Shown: positions 45,178 through 54,557 of the stretch, one piece after another
Layout: the number at the start of each line of letters is the position of its first letter
Position numbering within the stretch: position 1 is the stretch's first letter
Source of the DNA: Streptomyces sp. NBC_01341
GTDB lineage: Bacteria > Actinomycetota > Actinomycetes > Streptomycetales > Streptomycetaceae
Assembly: GCF_035946055.1 (NCBI RefSeq)
Contig: NZ_CP108364.1
Span: forward strand, 2,542,001-2,606,000
Length of the DNA stretch: 64,000 nt
Direction: 5' to 3'
Translations under genes and position numbers: made by a program
The notes under the pieces: generated by a model
Databases searched by the model: none
Told to the model about the DNA's origin: nothing
What the model saw: only the letters and a program-made list of their open reading frames with translations

Positions 45178-46413
45178 TCAGCGCCGGGCCACGCCTTCCG
45201 CCCTCGCCGCCGCCGCGACGGCGGCGGTGACGGCGGGTGCGACCCGCTCGTCGAACGGCGACGGGATCACGTAGTCCGCGGCGAGTTCGTCCCCGACGAC
45301 GTCCGCCAGAGCGTTCGCCGCCGCGATCTTCATGCCCTCGGTGATCCGGGAGGCGCGGACCTGCAGCGCGCCCGCGAAGATGCCGGGGAACGCCAGGACG
45401 TTGTTGATCTGGTTCGGGTAGTCCGACCGGCCGGTCGCCACGACGGCCGCGTACTTGTGCGCGATGTCGGGGTGGACCTCGGGGTTCGGGTTGGCCATGG
45501 CGAACACGAACGCGCCGGGTGCCATGGAGGCGACGGCCGGCTCGGGGACCGTACCGCCGGAGACGCCGATGAAGACGTCGGCGCCCGCGAGCGCCGTCTC
45601 CAGGGAGCCCGTGATGCCGGCCCGGTTCGTGATCTCCGCCAGTTCGCGCTTGACCTCGGTGAGGTCGTCGCGGTCGCTGCTGACGATGCCCTTGCGGTCG
45701 GCGACGGCGACATCCCCGACGCCCGCCTCCAGCAGGAACTTCGCGATGGCCACACCGGCCGCGCCCGCGCCGGAGATGACGGCGCGCAGGTCACCGAGCG
45801 TCCGGCCGGACAGCTTCGTGGCGTTGCGCAGCGCCGCGAGCGTCACCACGGCCGTGCCGTGCTGATCGTCGTGGAAGACCGGGATGTCGAGGCGCTCCTG
45901 GAGCTTGCGCTCGATCTCGAAGCACCGGGGTGCCGAGATGTCCTCCAGGTTGACCCCGCCGAAGGACGGTGCCAGGCGCACGACGGTGTCGACGATCTCG
46001 TCGGCGTCGGTCGTGGCCAGCGCGATCGGCACAGCGTCGACCCCGCCGAACTGCTTGAAGAGGATCGCCTTGCCCTCCATCACCGGGAGGGACGCCTCGG
46101 GACCGATGTCCCCCAGGCCGAGGACGGCGGTGCCGTCCGTCACGACGGCCACGACCTGTGACTTCCAGGTGTAGTCGTAGACGAGTTCGGGATGCTCGGC
46201 GATGGCGCTGCACACCTTCGCGACGCCGGGCGTGTAGGCGAGGGACAGGTCGTCCTTGTCGCGGATCGGAACGGTGGCCTGCACGGCCATCTTCCCGCCG
46301 CGGTGGAGGGCGAAGGCCGGGTCGAAGGGCTCGTCCGCACTACTGAGTCCGTCCGCACCGGCCGTGCCGTGAGTCGTGCTGTCGCTGCGAGGATTGACGA
46401 TCTCCGCTGCCAT
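45178..46413 (-). CDS. NAD(P)-dependent malic enzyme
   Basis: This 411-residue enzyme decarboxylates malate to pyruvate with production of reduced nicotinamide cofactor. Conserved parts are [14 protein letters not shown] with the catalytic Tyr, [20 protein letters not shown] with the catalytic Lys, [12 protein letters not shown], and the Rossmann loop [15 protein letters not shown]. It is the short bacterial form without the phosphotransacetylase-like extension. Cofactor preference cannot be read with certainty. It is divergent from the ABC transporter operon. Confidence 0.95.
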   Translation of the reverse strand: MAAEIVNPRSDSTTHGTAGADGLSSADEPFDPAFALHRGGKMAVQATVPIRDKDDLSLAYTPGVAKVCSAIAEHPELVYDYTWKSQVVAVVTDGTAVLGLGDIGPEASLPVMEGKAILFKQFGGVDAVPIALATTDADEIVDTVVRLAPSFGGVNLEDISAPRCFEIERKLQERLDIPVFHDDQHGTAVVTLAALRNATKLSGRTLGDLRAVISGAGAAGVAIAKFLLEAGVGDVAVADRKGIVSSDRDDLTEVKRELAEITNRAGITGSLETALAGADVFIGVSGGTVPEPAVASMAPGAFVFAMANPNPEVHPDIAHKYAAVVATGRSDYPNQINNVLAFPGIFAGALQVRASRITEGMKIAAANALADVVGDELAADYVIPSPFDERVAPAVTAAVAAAARAEGVARR

Positions 46414-46932
46414 TGTGTTGACCCCTTAAGTCTTCATCATTTGAGGGTGGCCACTCCTGGTTGAGGAGGGGTGGGCGGGCACCGCCTACGTTCCCGGCAC
46501 CGAGCGGTTGGCCCGCTCCGGCAGGGGAGACACGTACGCGCGGGCGCGCCGCACACGCGCCCTGAGCCCCGGATGAGGGGTGTAAAGGTCTGTTTTACCG
46601 GACGGACCCGGCCTCTTACGAGTCGGTATCGACTCGGTGAGATGACTCATAGCCGAAAATCTGGACAAGTCCACTAAGAGCCACAAAGGTCGTCCATCGG
46701 TTGAGACGCACCGGAGATTCTCCGGAGTAACGCTCACGTCCCTGCAGAAGGTCCCGCCTGGCGGCACCGGCCGTGGGGTTCGGGGGTCTCCCGTTACCCG
46801 ATTTTGACATGACCAGCCCCCTGAATGGGCGAGTCCGAATGGCAAGATGCCCTAATCACACAAGGTGGCGACACTCGCAGGTGCGTGCGTATCCACCTGA
46901 CCTGCACTTCTCACCGCCGGAGGATTCCGACC
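46414..46932. promoter_or_regulatory. Long divergent intergenic region between malic enzyme and ABC transporter
   Basis: These 519 bp contain two perfect small palindromes: CGAGTCG-GTAT-CGACTCG (46619-46636) and CCGGAGA-T-TCTCCGG (46711-46725). A TTGACA occurs at 46804-46809 and parts of 46590-46700 are markedly less GC-rich. The region is long enough for a leader or small RNA. A minus-strand frame starting MSHLTESIPTRKRP (down to 46486) is possible but unsupported by a ribosome site. Confidence 0.45.
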
Positions 46933-47892
46933 ATGACCGCAAGCACCCTCTGTCGTTCGACCGCAAAGTCCCGGATTGCCGCGGTCTGCGCAGTCGCGGT
47001 CGCGGGCACTCTGCTGCTGACCGCCTGCGGCGACCAGACCGACAGCGCCACCAAGAAGGACTCGGGCGCCACCGCGGCCGAGGACGCGCCGCTCGCCGAC
47101 CTCGTCCCCCAGTCCATCAAGGACAAGGGCGAGATCAAGGTCGGCTCCGACATCGCCTACCCGCCGGTCGAGTTCAAGGACGAGTCCGGCAAGACGGTCG
47201 GCATAGACCCCGACCTGGCGGACGCCCTCGGCAAGCAGCTCGGCGTGAAGTTCGTCTTCGAGAACGGCACGTTCGACACACTCATCACCGGCCTGCGCTC
47301 GAAGCGCTACGACCTGGCGATGTCGGCCATGACCGACACCAAGGACCGCCAGGACGGAGTGGACTCCGAGACGAAGAAGAAGGTCGGCGAGGGCGTCGAC
47401 TTCATCGACTACTTCACCGCGGGCGTCTCCATCTACACCAAGAAGGGCGAGGACAAGGGCATCAGCACCTGGTCGGACCTCTGCGGCAAGAAGCTGGTCG
47501 TCCAGCGCGGCACGGTCTCCCACGACCTCGCCAAGGCCGAGAGCGCCAAGTGCGGCAGCAAGGGCAAGATCTCCGTCGAGGCGTTCGACAACGACCTCGA
47601 GGCCCAGACCCGGCTGCGCGGCGGCGGCGCCGACGCCGGTTCCTCGGACTTCCCGGTCGCGGCGTACGCGGTGAAGACCTCGGGCGGCGGCAAGGACTTC
47701 CAGCTGGTCGGCGAGCAGGTCGAGGCGGCCCCGTACGGCATCGCCGTCGCCAAGGGCAACGACGAGCTCACCAAGGCGATCGAGGCGGCCCTGAACGCGG
47801 TCATCAAGAACGGCGAGTACGCGAAGGTCATCTCCAAGTGGGGCGTCGACGAGGGCGCGGTCACCGAGGCCAAGATCAACGGCGGGTCCTGA
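46933..47892 (+). CDS. Polar amino-acid ABC transporter substrate-binding lipoprotein
   Basis: The protein has 319 residues with ATG behind GGAGGATT. The lipoprotein signal ends in LLLTACGD. The periplasmic-binding fold of the glutamine/glutamate type shows KVGSDIAYPPVEFKDESGK, IDPDLADALGKQLGVKF and FDTLITGLRSKRYDLAMSAM. It captures an amino acid outside the membrane for the permease and ATPase encoded next. The specific ligand is not predictable; glutamate or another polar amino acid is likeliest. Confidence 0.92.
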   Translation: MTASTLCRSTAKSRIAAVCAVAVAGTLLLTACGDQTDSATKKDSGATAAEDAPLADLVPQSIKDKGEIKVGSDIAYPPVEFKDESGKTVGIDPDLADALGKQLGVKFVFENGTFDTLITGLRSKRYDLAMSAMTDTKDRQDGVDSETKKKVGEGVDFIDYFTAGVSIYTKKGEDKGISTWSDLCGKKLVVQRGTVSHDLAKAESAKCGSKGKISVEAFDNDLEAQTRLRGGGADAGSSDFPVAAYAVKTSGGGKDFQLVGEQVEAAPYGIAVAKGNDELTKAIEAALNAVIKNGEYAKVISKWGVDEGAVTEAKINGGS

Positions 47893-47920
47893 CCGGGACC
47901 GGCGCTGAAAGGCATCAGCT

Positions 47921-48862
47921 GTGACTGAAATCAAGGAAGCGGGCCCGGTGGACACCCCACCCACCCCGTCGGCGGGGCCGGAGGCGATCAAGGCCGTACC
48001 GGTGCGCCACTACGGCCGGTACGTCTCGGCCGTCGTCGCCATAGGCCTGCTGGCCGCGCTCGTGTACGCGTTCGCGCAGGGCGACATCAACTGGGGCGCG
48101 ATCCCGGACTACTTCTTCGACGACCGGATCATCCGGGGCGTGGGCCAGACGCTGCTGCTGACCGTCCTCTCGATGGCCATCGGTATCGTCGGCGGCATCA
48201 CGCTCGCGGTGATGCGGCTGTCGAAGAACCCGGTGACCTCGTCCATCGCGTGGTCGTACATCTGGTTCTTCCGGGGCACACCGGTCCTGGTCCAGTTGTT
48301 CGTCTGGTTCAACCTGGGCCTGGTCTTCGAGTACATCAACCTCGGGCCGATCTACAAGGACGAGTGGTCGTCCTTCATGACACCCCTGCTGACCGCCCTC
48401 CTGGGACTCGGCCTCAACGAGGCCGCGTACATGGCGGAGATCTGCCGGGCCGGCCTGCTCTCGGTCGACGAGGGCCAGACCGAAGCGTCGCACGCGCTGG
48501 GCATGAGCCACAGCAAGACGCTGCGCCGTGTGGTCATCCCGCAGGCGATGCGCGTGATCGTGCCGCCGACGGGCAACGAGGTCATCAACATGCTGAAGAC
48601 GACCTCCCTGGTGGCCGCCGTTCAGTTCGCGGAACTCTTCCGGTACGCCCAGGACATCGGGCAGAACTCGGGCGCTCCGGTGGAGATGTACTTCCTCGCC
48701 GCGGCCTGGTATCTGATCATGACCTCGGTGCTGAGCGTGGGCCAGTACTACCTGGAGCGCCACTACGCCCGCGGTTCCAGCCGGAGCCTGCCGCAGACAC
48801 CGATCCAGAAGATCAGGGCCAACTTGCTGTCGCTGGGCCGCCCGAAGGGAGGCGCCGCATGA
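47921..48862 (+). CDS. Polar amino-acid ABC transporter permease
   Basis: This 313-residue HisM-type permease starts at GTG 28 bp after the binding-protein gene. About five to six membrane helices are seen, with the EAA loop [33 protein letters not shown]. Single permease subunit, so it should homodimerise. It overlaps the ATPase gene by 4 bases. Confidence 0.93.
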   Translation: MTEIKEAGPVDTPPTPSAGPEAIKAVPVRHYGRYVSAVVAIGLLAALVYAFAQGDINWGAIPDYFFDDRIIRGVGQTLLLTVLSMAIGIVGGITLAVMRLSKNPVTSSIAWSYIWFFRGTPVLVQLFVWFNLGLVFEYINLGPIYKDEWSSFMTPLLTALLGLGLNEAAYMAEICRAGLLSVDEGQTEASHALGMSHSKTLRRVVIPQAMRVIVPPTGNEVINMLKTTSLVAAVQFAELFRYAQDIGQNSGAPVEMYFLAAAWYLIMTSVLSVGQYYLERHYARGSSRSLPQTPIQKIRANLLSLGRPKGGAA

Positions 48863-49620
48863 CCGCCATGGTGAAGGCCGAGGGCGTACACAAGTCCTTC
48901 GGCCCCGCACACATCCTCAAGGGCATCGATCTCGAGGTCGCCCCCCGAGAGGTGTTCTGCCTGATCGGCCCGTCCGGTTCCGGCAAGTCGACGTTCCTGA
49001 GGTGCATCAACCACCTGGAACAGATCAACGCCGGCCGGCTGTACGTCGACGGCGAGCTGGTCGGGTACCGCCAGAAGGGCGACAAGCTCTACGAGCTCAA
49101 GGACAGCGAAGTCGCACTGAAGCGCCGGGACATCGGCATGGTCTTCCAGCGCTTCAACCTGTTCCCGCACATGACGGCCATCGAGAACGTCATGGAGGCC
49201 CCGGTCCAGGTCAAGGGGGAGTCCAAGGCGGTGGCGCGCGCCCGTGCCGAGAAGCTGCTGGACCGGGTGGGCCTCGCCGACAAGGCGAAGAACTACCCGT
49301 CCCAGCTCTCCGGCGGGCAGCAGCAGCGTGTGGCGATCGCCCGCGCGCTGGCCATGGAGCCGAAGTTGATGCTCTTCGACGAGCCGACGTCCGCGCTCGA
49401 CCCCGAGCTGGTCGGCGACGTCCTGGACGTCATGCGCGGACTTGCCGAGGAAGGCATGACGATGGTCGTCGTCACGCACGAGATGGGCTTCGCCCGCGAG
49501 GTGGGCGACGCACTGGTCTTCATGGACGACGGCGTCGTGGTCGAGTCCGGCCACCCGCGCGACGTCCTGACCAACCCGCAGCACGACCGGACGAAGTCGT
49601 TCCTGTCGAAGGTGCTGTAA
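48859..49620 (+). CDS. Polar amino-acid ABC transporter ATPase
   Basis: This 253-residue GlnQ-type ATPase has Walker [16 protein letters not shown], signature [15 protein letters not shown], Walker [15 protein letters not shown] and switch His in VVTHEMGFA. It powers import by the preceding permease and binding protein. A very long palindrome follows immediately and should end the operon. Confidence 0.96.
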   Translation: MTAMVKAEGVHKSFGPAHILKGIDLEVAPREVFCLIGPSGSGKSTFLRCINHLEQINAGRLYVDGELVGYRQKGDKLYELKDSEVALKRRDIGMVFQRFNLFPHMTAIENVMEAPVQVKGESKAVARARAEKLLDRVGLADKAKNYPSQLSGGQQQRVAIARALAMEPKLMLFDEPTSALDPELVGDVLDVMRGLAEEGMTMVVVTHEMGFAREVGDALVFMDDGVVVESGHPRDVLTNPQHDRTKSFLSKVL

Positions 49621-49627
49621 CAGCGGC

Positions 49628-49688
49628 GGCCGCGATGCGAGGAGGGCGGTACGGACCGGGTCCGTACCGCCCTCCTCGCATCGCGGCC
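49628..49688. terminator. 61-bp perfect palindrome between convergent genes
   Basis: Thirty bases (49628-49657) are the exact reverse complement of 49659-49688, with a single G between. It starts 8 bp after the ABC ATPase stop and ends 5 bp before the convergent methyltransferase stop. The RNA would form a nearly 30-bp stem on either strand. Confidence 0.92.
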
Positions 49689-49692
49689 AGGT

Positions 49693-50448
49693 CTACTTCA
49701 GGGCCAGGACCATGCTGTCCGAGGGCGAGGACCAGACCGCCCGGGCCTCGCCGAAGCCGGCCTCGCGGAGGGTGCGGGCGTGCCAGTCGACGGAGGGCAT
49801 GTCGCCGTCCGCGTGTTCGCCGTAGATCTCGAACCGTTCGGCGGTGGGTGCCGCGAGGGCCGGGTCCTTCGCCATGAGGGCCCACCACTCGCTCCAGTCC
49901 ACGGCGCCCGAGGCCTTGGCCCGGTCCATGACGGAGTGCCGCCGGGCGCGTTCGGCCGCGTTGATGCGCGGGGTGTCGGTGTCGATCATGCGGTCCGCGT
50001 TCATGAACACGCCGCCGTCCCTGACCAGGTCCCCGATCTGCCCGTAGAGGGCCGCGAGCGGCTCGCTGTGCAGCCAGTGCAGGGCGGTGGCGGTGAGCAC
50101 CGCGTCGTACGAGGTGTGCGGGAGCCGTCCCGTCCAGGCCGCGTCGTTGAGGTCGGCGGTGACGAGGGTGACCCGGTCGTCGCCGTCGAAGGTGCCGCGC
50201 GCGATGGCGAGCAGTGCGGGGTCGAGGTCGACGCCCGTACTGGTGGCCTTCGGGAACCTCTTGAGGAGCCGGTCCGTGATACTTCCCGTACCGCACGCGA
50301 GGTCGAGCACTCTCGGTTCGGGCCCGACGACGGCCTCGACCATGTCCAGCATCACCCGGAACCGCTCCTCGCGGTCCGGCATGTACCACTCCTGCTGCCG
50401 GTCCCAGCTCTCCTGCCAGGACTGCCAGTCGGTACCCGTCGCCGTCAC
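49693..50448 (-). CDS. Class I SAM-dependent methyltransferase
   Basis: The protein has 251 residues. The GTG is preceded by GGAGGTCAGA and is preferred over an ATG six codons upstream. The SAM-binding motif is VLDLACGTGSITDRLL, followed by STGVDLDPALLAIAR and the acidic TADLND. Later motifs (DAVLTATALHWL, GGVFMNADRM) match the family that methylates small molecules. The substrate is unknown. It is convergent with the ABC operon and divergent from the CGNR gene. Confidence 0.88.
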   Translation of the reverse strand: MTATGTDWQSWQESWDRQQEWYMPDREERFRVMLDMVEAVVGPEPRVLDLACGTGSITDRLLKRFPKATSTGVDLDPALLAIARGTFDGDDRVTLVTADLNDAAWTGRLPHTSYDAVLTATALHWLHSEPLAALYGQIGDLVRDGGVFMNADRMIDTDTPRINAAERARRHSVMDRAKASGAVDWSEWWALMAKDPALAAPTAERFEIYGEHADGDMPSVDWHARTLREAGFGEARAVWSSPSDSMVLALK

Positions 50449-50553
50449 TCTGACCTCCGTCAGCATCCACGCACGTCGTAATACTCATGCCTGTAGACCA
50501 CCCATTACAATGGTCGCCACCCCGACCATAGACCGACGCCGTAAGGACTACAA

Positions 50554-51183
50554 GTGGAATTGGCCTATTACTCGGACTACGCCGTGCGTCTGGTCAACAC
50601 CGAGGAGCCGGCCCGCGGCAAGGACTCGCTGACGACGGTCGAGTCCGTCCGCGAGCTGTTCGGCGCCAACGCCCAGGCGGCCCGCCGGGCGACGGACACG
50701 GACGTCACCCGCTTCCGTTCCGTACGGGCGCGGCTGCGGACGGTCTTCGAGGCGGCCGACGGCGGCGAGGAGACCCTCGCGGTCGACCTGCTCAACTCGC
50801 TGCTGCTGGAGTTCCCCGTGAGCCCGCAGATCTCCGGCCACGACACACGCGACGACGACGGCAAGCCGGACTGGCACATGCACCTGGCCGACCATCCGTC
50901 GAACGCGACGGCGGGGTACGCGGCCATCGCGGCCATGGGGCTCGCCTTCCACCTCACGTCGCACGGGGTGGACCGGCTCGGCCTGTGCGAGGCGGCACCG
51001 TGCCGCAACGCCTACCTCGACACCTCCACCAACCGCTCGCGCCGCTACTGCTCGGACCGCTGCGCGACCCGGGCCAACGTCGCCGCCTACCGGGCCCGCA
51101 AGCGCCTGGAGACGGAGCGGTCCGGCGAAACCCTGCGCACCGCGGACACGGCCCAGCCCAGCAGCCCGAGCACCGAGCGCTGA
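50554..51183 (+). CDS. CGNR zinc-finger (ABATE domain) regulatory protein
   Basis: A 209-residue protein. The ABATE domain starts MELAYYSDYAVRLVNT and the C-terminal zinc finger is LCEAAPCRNAYLDTSTNRSRRYCSDRCATRANVAAYR, in which four Cys bind zinc. Proteins of this type are probable DNA-binding regulators. Its last 97 bases overlap the end of the convergent sodX gene, so the two mRNAs are antisense to each other there. Confidence 0.92.
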   Translation: MELAYYSDYAVRLVNTEEPARGKDSLTTVESVRELFGANAQAARRATDTDVTRFRSVRARLRTVFEAADGGEETLAVDLLNSLLLEFPVSPQISGHDTRDDDGKPDWHMHLADHPSNATAGYAAIAAMGLAFHLTSHGVDRLGLCEAAPCRNAYLDTSTNRSRRYCSDRCATRANVAAYRARKRLETERSGETLRTADTAQPSSPSTER

Positions 51184-51524
51184 TCCTTCCTCAGCGGCCG
51201 GTACCGGGCCCGCGCACGCGCCAGCACGAGCTCCTCGGGCACGGTCCCGTAGTCCGTACTGTCCCCGCCCGCGAACGAGTTGTCGCCGAGGACCCACCAC
51301 CCGGCCCCCCGCCGCTCGGCGGCACGCTTCACGACCAGCAGGTCCTGCTGCAACGGGTGACGCAGGATGACCACGTCCCCCGGGCGCACCGGTGCCCCGT
51401 GCTGCACGAGCAGCCAGTCCCCGTGGTAGAGCGTGGGCACCATCGACGGCCCCGTCACCTCCACGACCTGGAACGACTTACGCGCCGTCCGCCCGCTCAA
51501 CGGCTCCTGCGCCGGCTCCGGCAT
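51087..51524 (-). CDS. sodX: Nickel superoxide dismutase maturation peptidase SodX
   Basis: This 145-residue signal-peptidase-like protein has the Ser in GPSMVPTLYHGDWLLV (S27) and Lys in LLVVKRAAE (K66) of the catalytic dyad, plus the WWVLGDNSFAGGDSTDYG box. It removes the 14-residue leader of the NiSOD precursor so that nickel can be bound by the new N-terminus. It is divergent from sodN, the standard arrangement. Longer upstream frames cover the intergenic region and are rejected. Confidence 0.94.
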   Translation of the reverse strand: MPEPAQEPLSGRTARKSFQVVEVTGPSMVPTLYHGDWLLVQHGAPVRPGDVVILRHPLQQDLLVVKRAAERRGAGWWVLGDNSFAGGDSTDYGTVPEELVLARARARYRPLRKDQRSVLGLLGWAVSAVRRVSPDRSVSRRLRAR

Positions 51525-51692
51525 CAGTGGCACCTCCCGGTCCATCCTCCAGTACACCGCTCCGTGTGTTCGGCCACTGGTCGCGTTCCCGCCTTGGACT
51601 TTTGGCCTAAGCCCCAGGGGGCAGCCGCAAAAAGCGGCGTCCCACGGAGTAATGTCCCACCTGAGAAGACGATCACGAGGAAGGACAGCCCC

Positions 51693-52088
51693 ATGCTTTC
51701 CCGCCTGTTTGCCCCCAAGGTGAAGGTCAGCGCGCACTGCGACCTGCCCTGCGGTGTGTACGACCCGGCCCAGGCCCGCATCGAGGCGGAGTCCGTCAAG
51801 GCCGTCCAGGAGAAGTACCAGGCCAACGAGGACGCGGACTTCCGCACGCGCGCCGTTCTGATCAAGGAGCAGCGTGCCGAGCTCGCGAAGCACCACGTCT
51901 CGGTGCTCTGGAGCGACTACTTCAAGCCCCCGCACTTCGAGAAGTACCCGGAGCTGCACCAGCTGGTCAACGACACCCTGAAGGCGCTCTCCGCGGCCAA
52001 GGGCTCGAACGACCCGGCGACGGGCCAGAAGGCTCTGGACCTGATCGCCCAGATCGACACGATCTTCTGGGAGACCAAGAAGGCCTGA
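51693..52088 (+). CDS. sodN: Nickel-containing superoxide dismutase
   Basis: This 131-residue precursor has the leader MLSRLFAPKVKVSA (14 residues), followed by the nickel hook HCDLPCGVY, in which His1, Cys2 and Cys6 of the mature protein bind nickel. The remainder is the four-helix bundle. The enzyme disproportionates superoxide in the cytoplasm. In Streptomyces, expression depends on nickel availability through Nur. I did not find a clear Nur box here. RBS is GAGGAAGGA. Confidence 0.98.
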   Translation: MLSRLFAPKVKVSAHCDLPCGVYDPAQARIEAESVKAVQEKYQANEDADFRTRAVLIKEQRAELAKHHVSVLWSDYFKPPHFEKYPELHQLVNDTLKALSAAKGSNDPATGQKALDLIAQIDTIFWETKKA

Positions 52089-52119
52089 TCCGCGGTCCGC
52101 GCCTTCGCGCAGCCGTGGT

Positions 52120-52171
52120 GTCCGCACCCGGTTTGCCGCCTCCCGCGGGAGGCGGCAAACCGGGTGCGGAC
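52120..52171. terminator. 52-bp perfect palindrome after sodN
   Basis: Bases 52120-52145 are the exact reverse complement of 52146-52171 with no spacer. It lies 31 bp after the sodN stop and 67 bp before the end of the convergent NmrA-like gene. It should be a very strong bidirectional terminator. Confidence 0.9.
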
Positions 52172-52238
52172 GTGTCGGGCCCAGGGCGGAGGGCGAGTCT
52201 CAGATCCCGACCGTGCCGCCCCGCCCGCACCGCCGGTG

Positions 52239-53120
52239 TCACGCCTCCGGGAGGAGGTGCCGCCAGCTGTCAGGGCTCTCCCGCAGATAGGCGGCCAGGC
52301 TCTCGGCCGGGCGGCCCGTGAGCCGGGGGACGGCGTCCGAGACGGTGGCCAGCTCGCCCGCGGCGATGGCCTCGTACGACGTGACCCAGCCGGCCACCTC
52401 CCACTCCTCGGCCCCGTAGTGAGCGCGGGAGGCGTAGGCCTCCTCCCTGGTCTCCGGGACGTACCGGACGGTCCGGCCGGTGACCCGGCTGAGCTCCTCC
52501 GCCGCCTCCGCGAGGGTGAACGCCTCGGGACCGGTCAGGTCGTACGTCACACCGTCGTGGCCGGTGCCCTCGTCCAGCAGGACGGCCGACGCGGCGTCCG
52601 CGATGTCCTCGTGCGCGACGGCCGCGACCCGCCCGTCGCCGCCGGGGCCGCGCAGGACGCCGTCGGTGCCCGCCATCGCGGGGAGTCCCGCCAGGTACCA
52701 GCTGTCGCGCAGGAAGGTGTGCCGCACGTCGGCCACCCGGAGGTGCGCCTCGGTGTGCCAGTGATCCCGGGCGAACGTGAACGTCGCGTCCGGCGCGGCC
52801 CCCAGGAACGACACGTACACGATGCGTTCGACGCCGGCGGCCACCGCCGCGTCCACGGCGGTGGTGTGCTCCAGCACCCGTCCGGGGCTCTCGTGCGCCG
52901 AGACGAGGAACAGTGTGTGCGCCCCGTCGAGCGCACGGCGCATGGCCTCGCCGTCGCCGTACGGAGCCGGTGGCGCCAGGACCGCACCCGGCAGCCGGGG
53001 CAGCCGGGACGGATCCCGGCCCAGGAGGCGGACGGGGACACCGGTCCGGGCCAGGCGGGCGGCCACCCGGCCGCCCACCGCGCCGCTCGCTCCGGTCACC
53101 GCGACGAGAGGGCTGATCAC
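52239..53120 (-). CDS. NmrA-like NAD(P)-binding oxidoreductase
   Basis: This 293-residue atypical short-chain dehydrogenase starts MISPLVAVTGASGAVGGRVA with the NAD(P)-binding TGASGxVG motif. The core includes TLFLVSAHESPGRVLEH and FTFARDHWHTEAHLR. It lacks a YxxxK catalytic motif and so resembles NmrA/quinone-reductase-2-type sensors of NAD(P). It overlaps the DUF952 gene by 4 bases. Confidence 0.9.
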   Translation of the reverse strand: MISPLVAVTGASGAVGGRVAARLARTGVPVRLLGRDPSRLPRLPGAVLAPPAPYGDGEAMRRALDGAHTLFLVSAHESPGRVLEHTTAVDAAVAAGVERIVYVSFLGAAPDATFTFARDHWHTEAHLRVADVRHTFLRDSWYLAGLPAMAGTDGVLRGPGGDGRVAAVAHEDIADAASAVLLDEGTGHDGVTYDLTGPEAFTLAEAAEELSRVTGRTVRYVPETREEAYASRAHYGAEEWEVAGWVTSYEAIAAGELATVSDAVPRLTGRPAESLAAYLRESPDSWRHLLPEA

Positions 53121-53470
53121 GGTGCCCCGCCCTCCTCGCGTGCCGTGTGCTCGCTGAAGGGGCGCACCTCCACGACCGCGTCCACCGGGATCGGTCCGTA
53201 GATGTGCGGGAACTCCTCACCACCGGGCTTCATGGCCTCGAAGCGCACGGGTGACCCGAGCCTTTCGCCGTCGATGACCAGGACCACCAGCCCTCCGGGG
53301 TCGGGCCCGTACAACGCCCGTGCCACGGCCGGCAACTGGTGGGGCAGGGAACAGTGGATGAACCCCTCCTCCTTCAGGGTCCTGCCGCGGGTCGACATCT
53401 CGTACGTGCCCGCACATCGTGCGGCATCCCAGAGGGGCTCTTCCGTGAGGTGCAACAGCTGTTCGGTCAT
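53117..53470 (-). CDS. DUF952 family protein
   Basis: This 117-residue protein shows the DUF952 signature TLKEEGFIHCSLPHQLPAVA and GEEFPHIYGPIPVDAV. Fold relatives bind ADP-ribose-like ligands, but function is not established. It is probably co-transcribed with the NmrA-like gene downstream. Confidence 0.9.
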   Translation of the reverse strand: MTEQLLHLTEEPLWDAARCAGTYEMSTRGRTLKEEGFIHCSLPHQLPAVARALYGPDPGGLVVLVIDGERLGSPVRFEAMKPGGEEFPHIYGPIPVDAVVEVRPFSEHTAREEGGAP

Positions 53471-53479
53471 CCGCCCACG

Positions 53480-54484
53480 CTAAGGGCTGCCGGGGGCGCC
53501 GAGCAGCTTCGCCTCCGTCCGCGCGTCGAGGCCGACAGGCGGCCGGTCCGGTCTGTGCGGGACCGTGCCACCCAGATCGCGCATCCAGGCCCAGGTGTCG
53601 GCGACCGTCTCACCGACGGGCCGGCAACGCAGTCCGGCAGCGTGCGCCTTGGTGACGTCGCCCAGGTGCAGGGAGTCGTAGTCCTCGCCGGCGGGCAGCC
53701 AGACCGGCAGGCCCGTCCAGGGTTCCACGCCGGCCGCGAGGAGCACCTCCGGTTCGGTCCACCGCAGTTCGGCGTTTGAACCGGTGACCCGGACACAGGA
53801 GTCGAGGAGCTCGCCCATGGTCGTGTGGCCGGGGCGGCTCACCGTGTTGTACGCCCCTCCCAGGCCCTTCTCCGCCGCGTGGAGCAGCCAGTCCGCCAGG
53901 TCGCGTGCGTCGATGTACTGCAGTCCGGCGTCCGGTGGTCCCGGTGCGATCACCGGGCCGCCCCGGGCCGTGCGGTTCAGCCACCACGGCAGACGGCCGA
54001 TGTTCTCACCGGGGCCGAGGATCAGCCCGGCCCTGGCCAGCAGCGCGCGGTCCCCGAAGGCGTCGAGCGCCGCGAGCTCCCCGCCCCGCTTGGCCAGGGC
54101 GTACGAGACGTCCTGGCCCGCGTCGGGCGAGGCTCCCGCGACCAGCGGGCCGTCCTCCGGCAGGCCCGCCGGGGCGGGGTGGGCGTACACCGACCTGCTG
54201 GAGACGTAGCTGAAGTGCCCCGCTCTGCCGGCCAGCGCCCGGGCGGCGTCCCGGACTGCCGAGGGGGCGCCGCTCCAGGTGTCCACGACCACGTCCCAGG
54301 TGCCGTCGTCCAGCGCGGCGAGCCCGGCCCCGCCCGTCGTCCGGTCGCCCGTCAGCGTCCGCACCCCGCTCGGCGCCGGGTGGCGGCCGCGGTGGAACAC
54401 CGTGACGTCCCATCCCCGGCCGAGCGCCGCGTCCGTGACCGCGCGCCCGACGAACTCCGTGCCGCCCAGCATCAATAGCCTCAT
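53480..54484 (-). CDS. NAD-dependent epimerase/dehydratase family protein
   Basis: This 334-residue protein begins MRLLMLGGTEFVGRAVTDAA, a GGTxFVG Rossmann motif. Motifs further on are YVSSRSVYA and YALAKRGGEL (Tyr-x3-Lys), typical of extended short-chain dehydrogenases. Similar to proteins annotated as isoflavone-reductase-like or sugar epimerases. The substrate is unknown. It is 9 bp from the DUF952 gene and on the same strand. Confidence 0.88.
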   Translation of the reverse strand: MRLLMLGGTEFVGRAVTDAALGRGWDVTVFHRGRHPAPSGVRTLTGDRTTGGAGLAALDDGTWDVVVDTWSGAPSAVRDAARALAGRAGHFSYVSSRSVYAHPAPAGLPEDGPLVAGASPDAGQDVSYALAKRGGELAALDAFGDRALLARAGLILGPGENIGRLPWWLNRTARGGPVIAPGPPDAGLQYIDARDLADWLLHAAEKGLGGAYNTVSRPGHTTMGELLDSCVRVTGSNAELRWTEPEVLLAAGVEPWTGLPVWLPAGEDYDSLHLGDVTKAHAAGLRCRPVGETVADTWAWMRDLGGTVPHRPDRPPVGLDARTEAKLLGAPGSP

Positions 54485-54557
54485 GCCGTGACCCTGCCCG
54501 TAGGCCACGGACCGGGAAACGGTGCCTCGCTGTCGGCAGAACGGGGAACCTTCCGGG

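Noticed and set aside
46486..46650. Small minus-strand protein MSHLTESIPTRKRP between malic enzyme and ABC operon
   Set aside because: No ribosome site, composition Arg/Pro-rich like noise, and no recognised family; mentioned only within the intergenic entry.
51087..52127. A 346-residue extended SodX
   Set aside because: The extension covers the intergenic region and sodN in antisense; the SodX family starts at the ATG at 51524.
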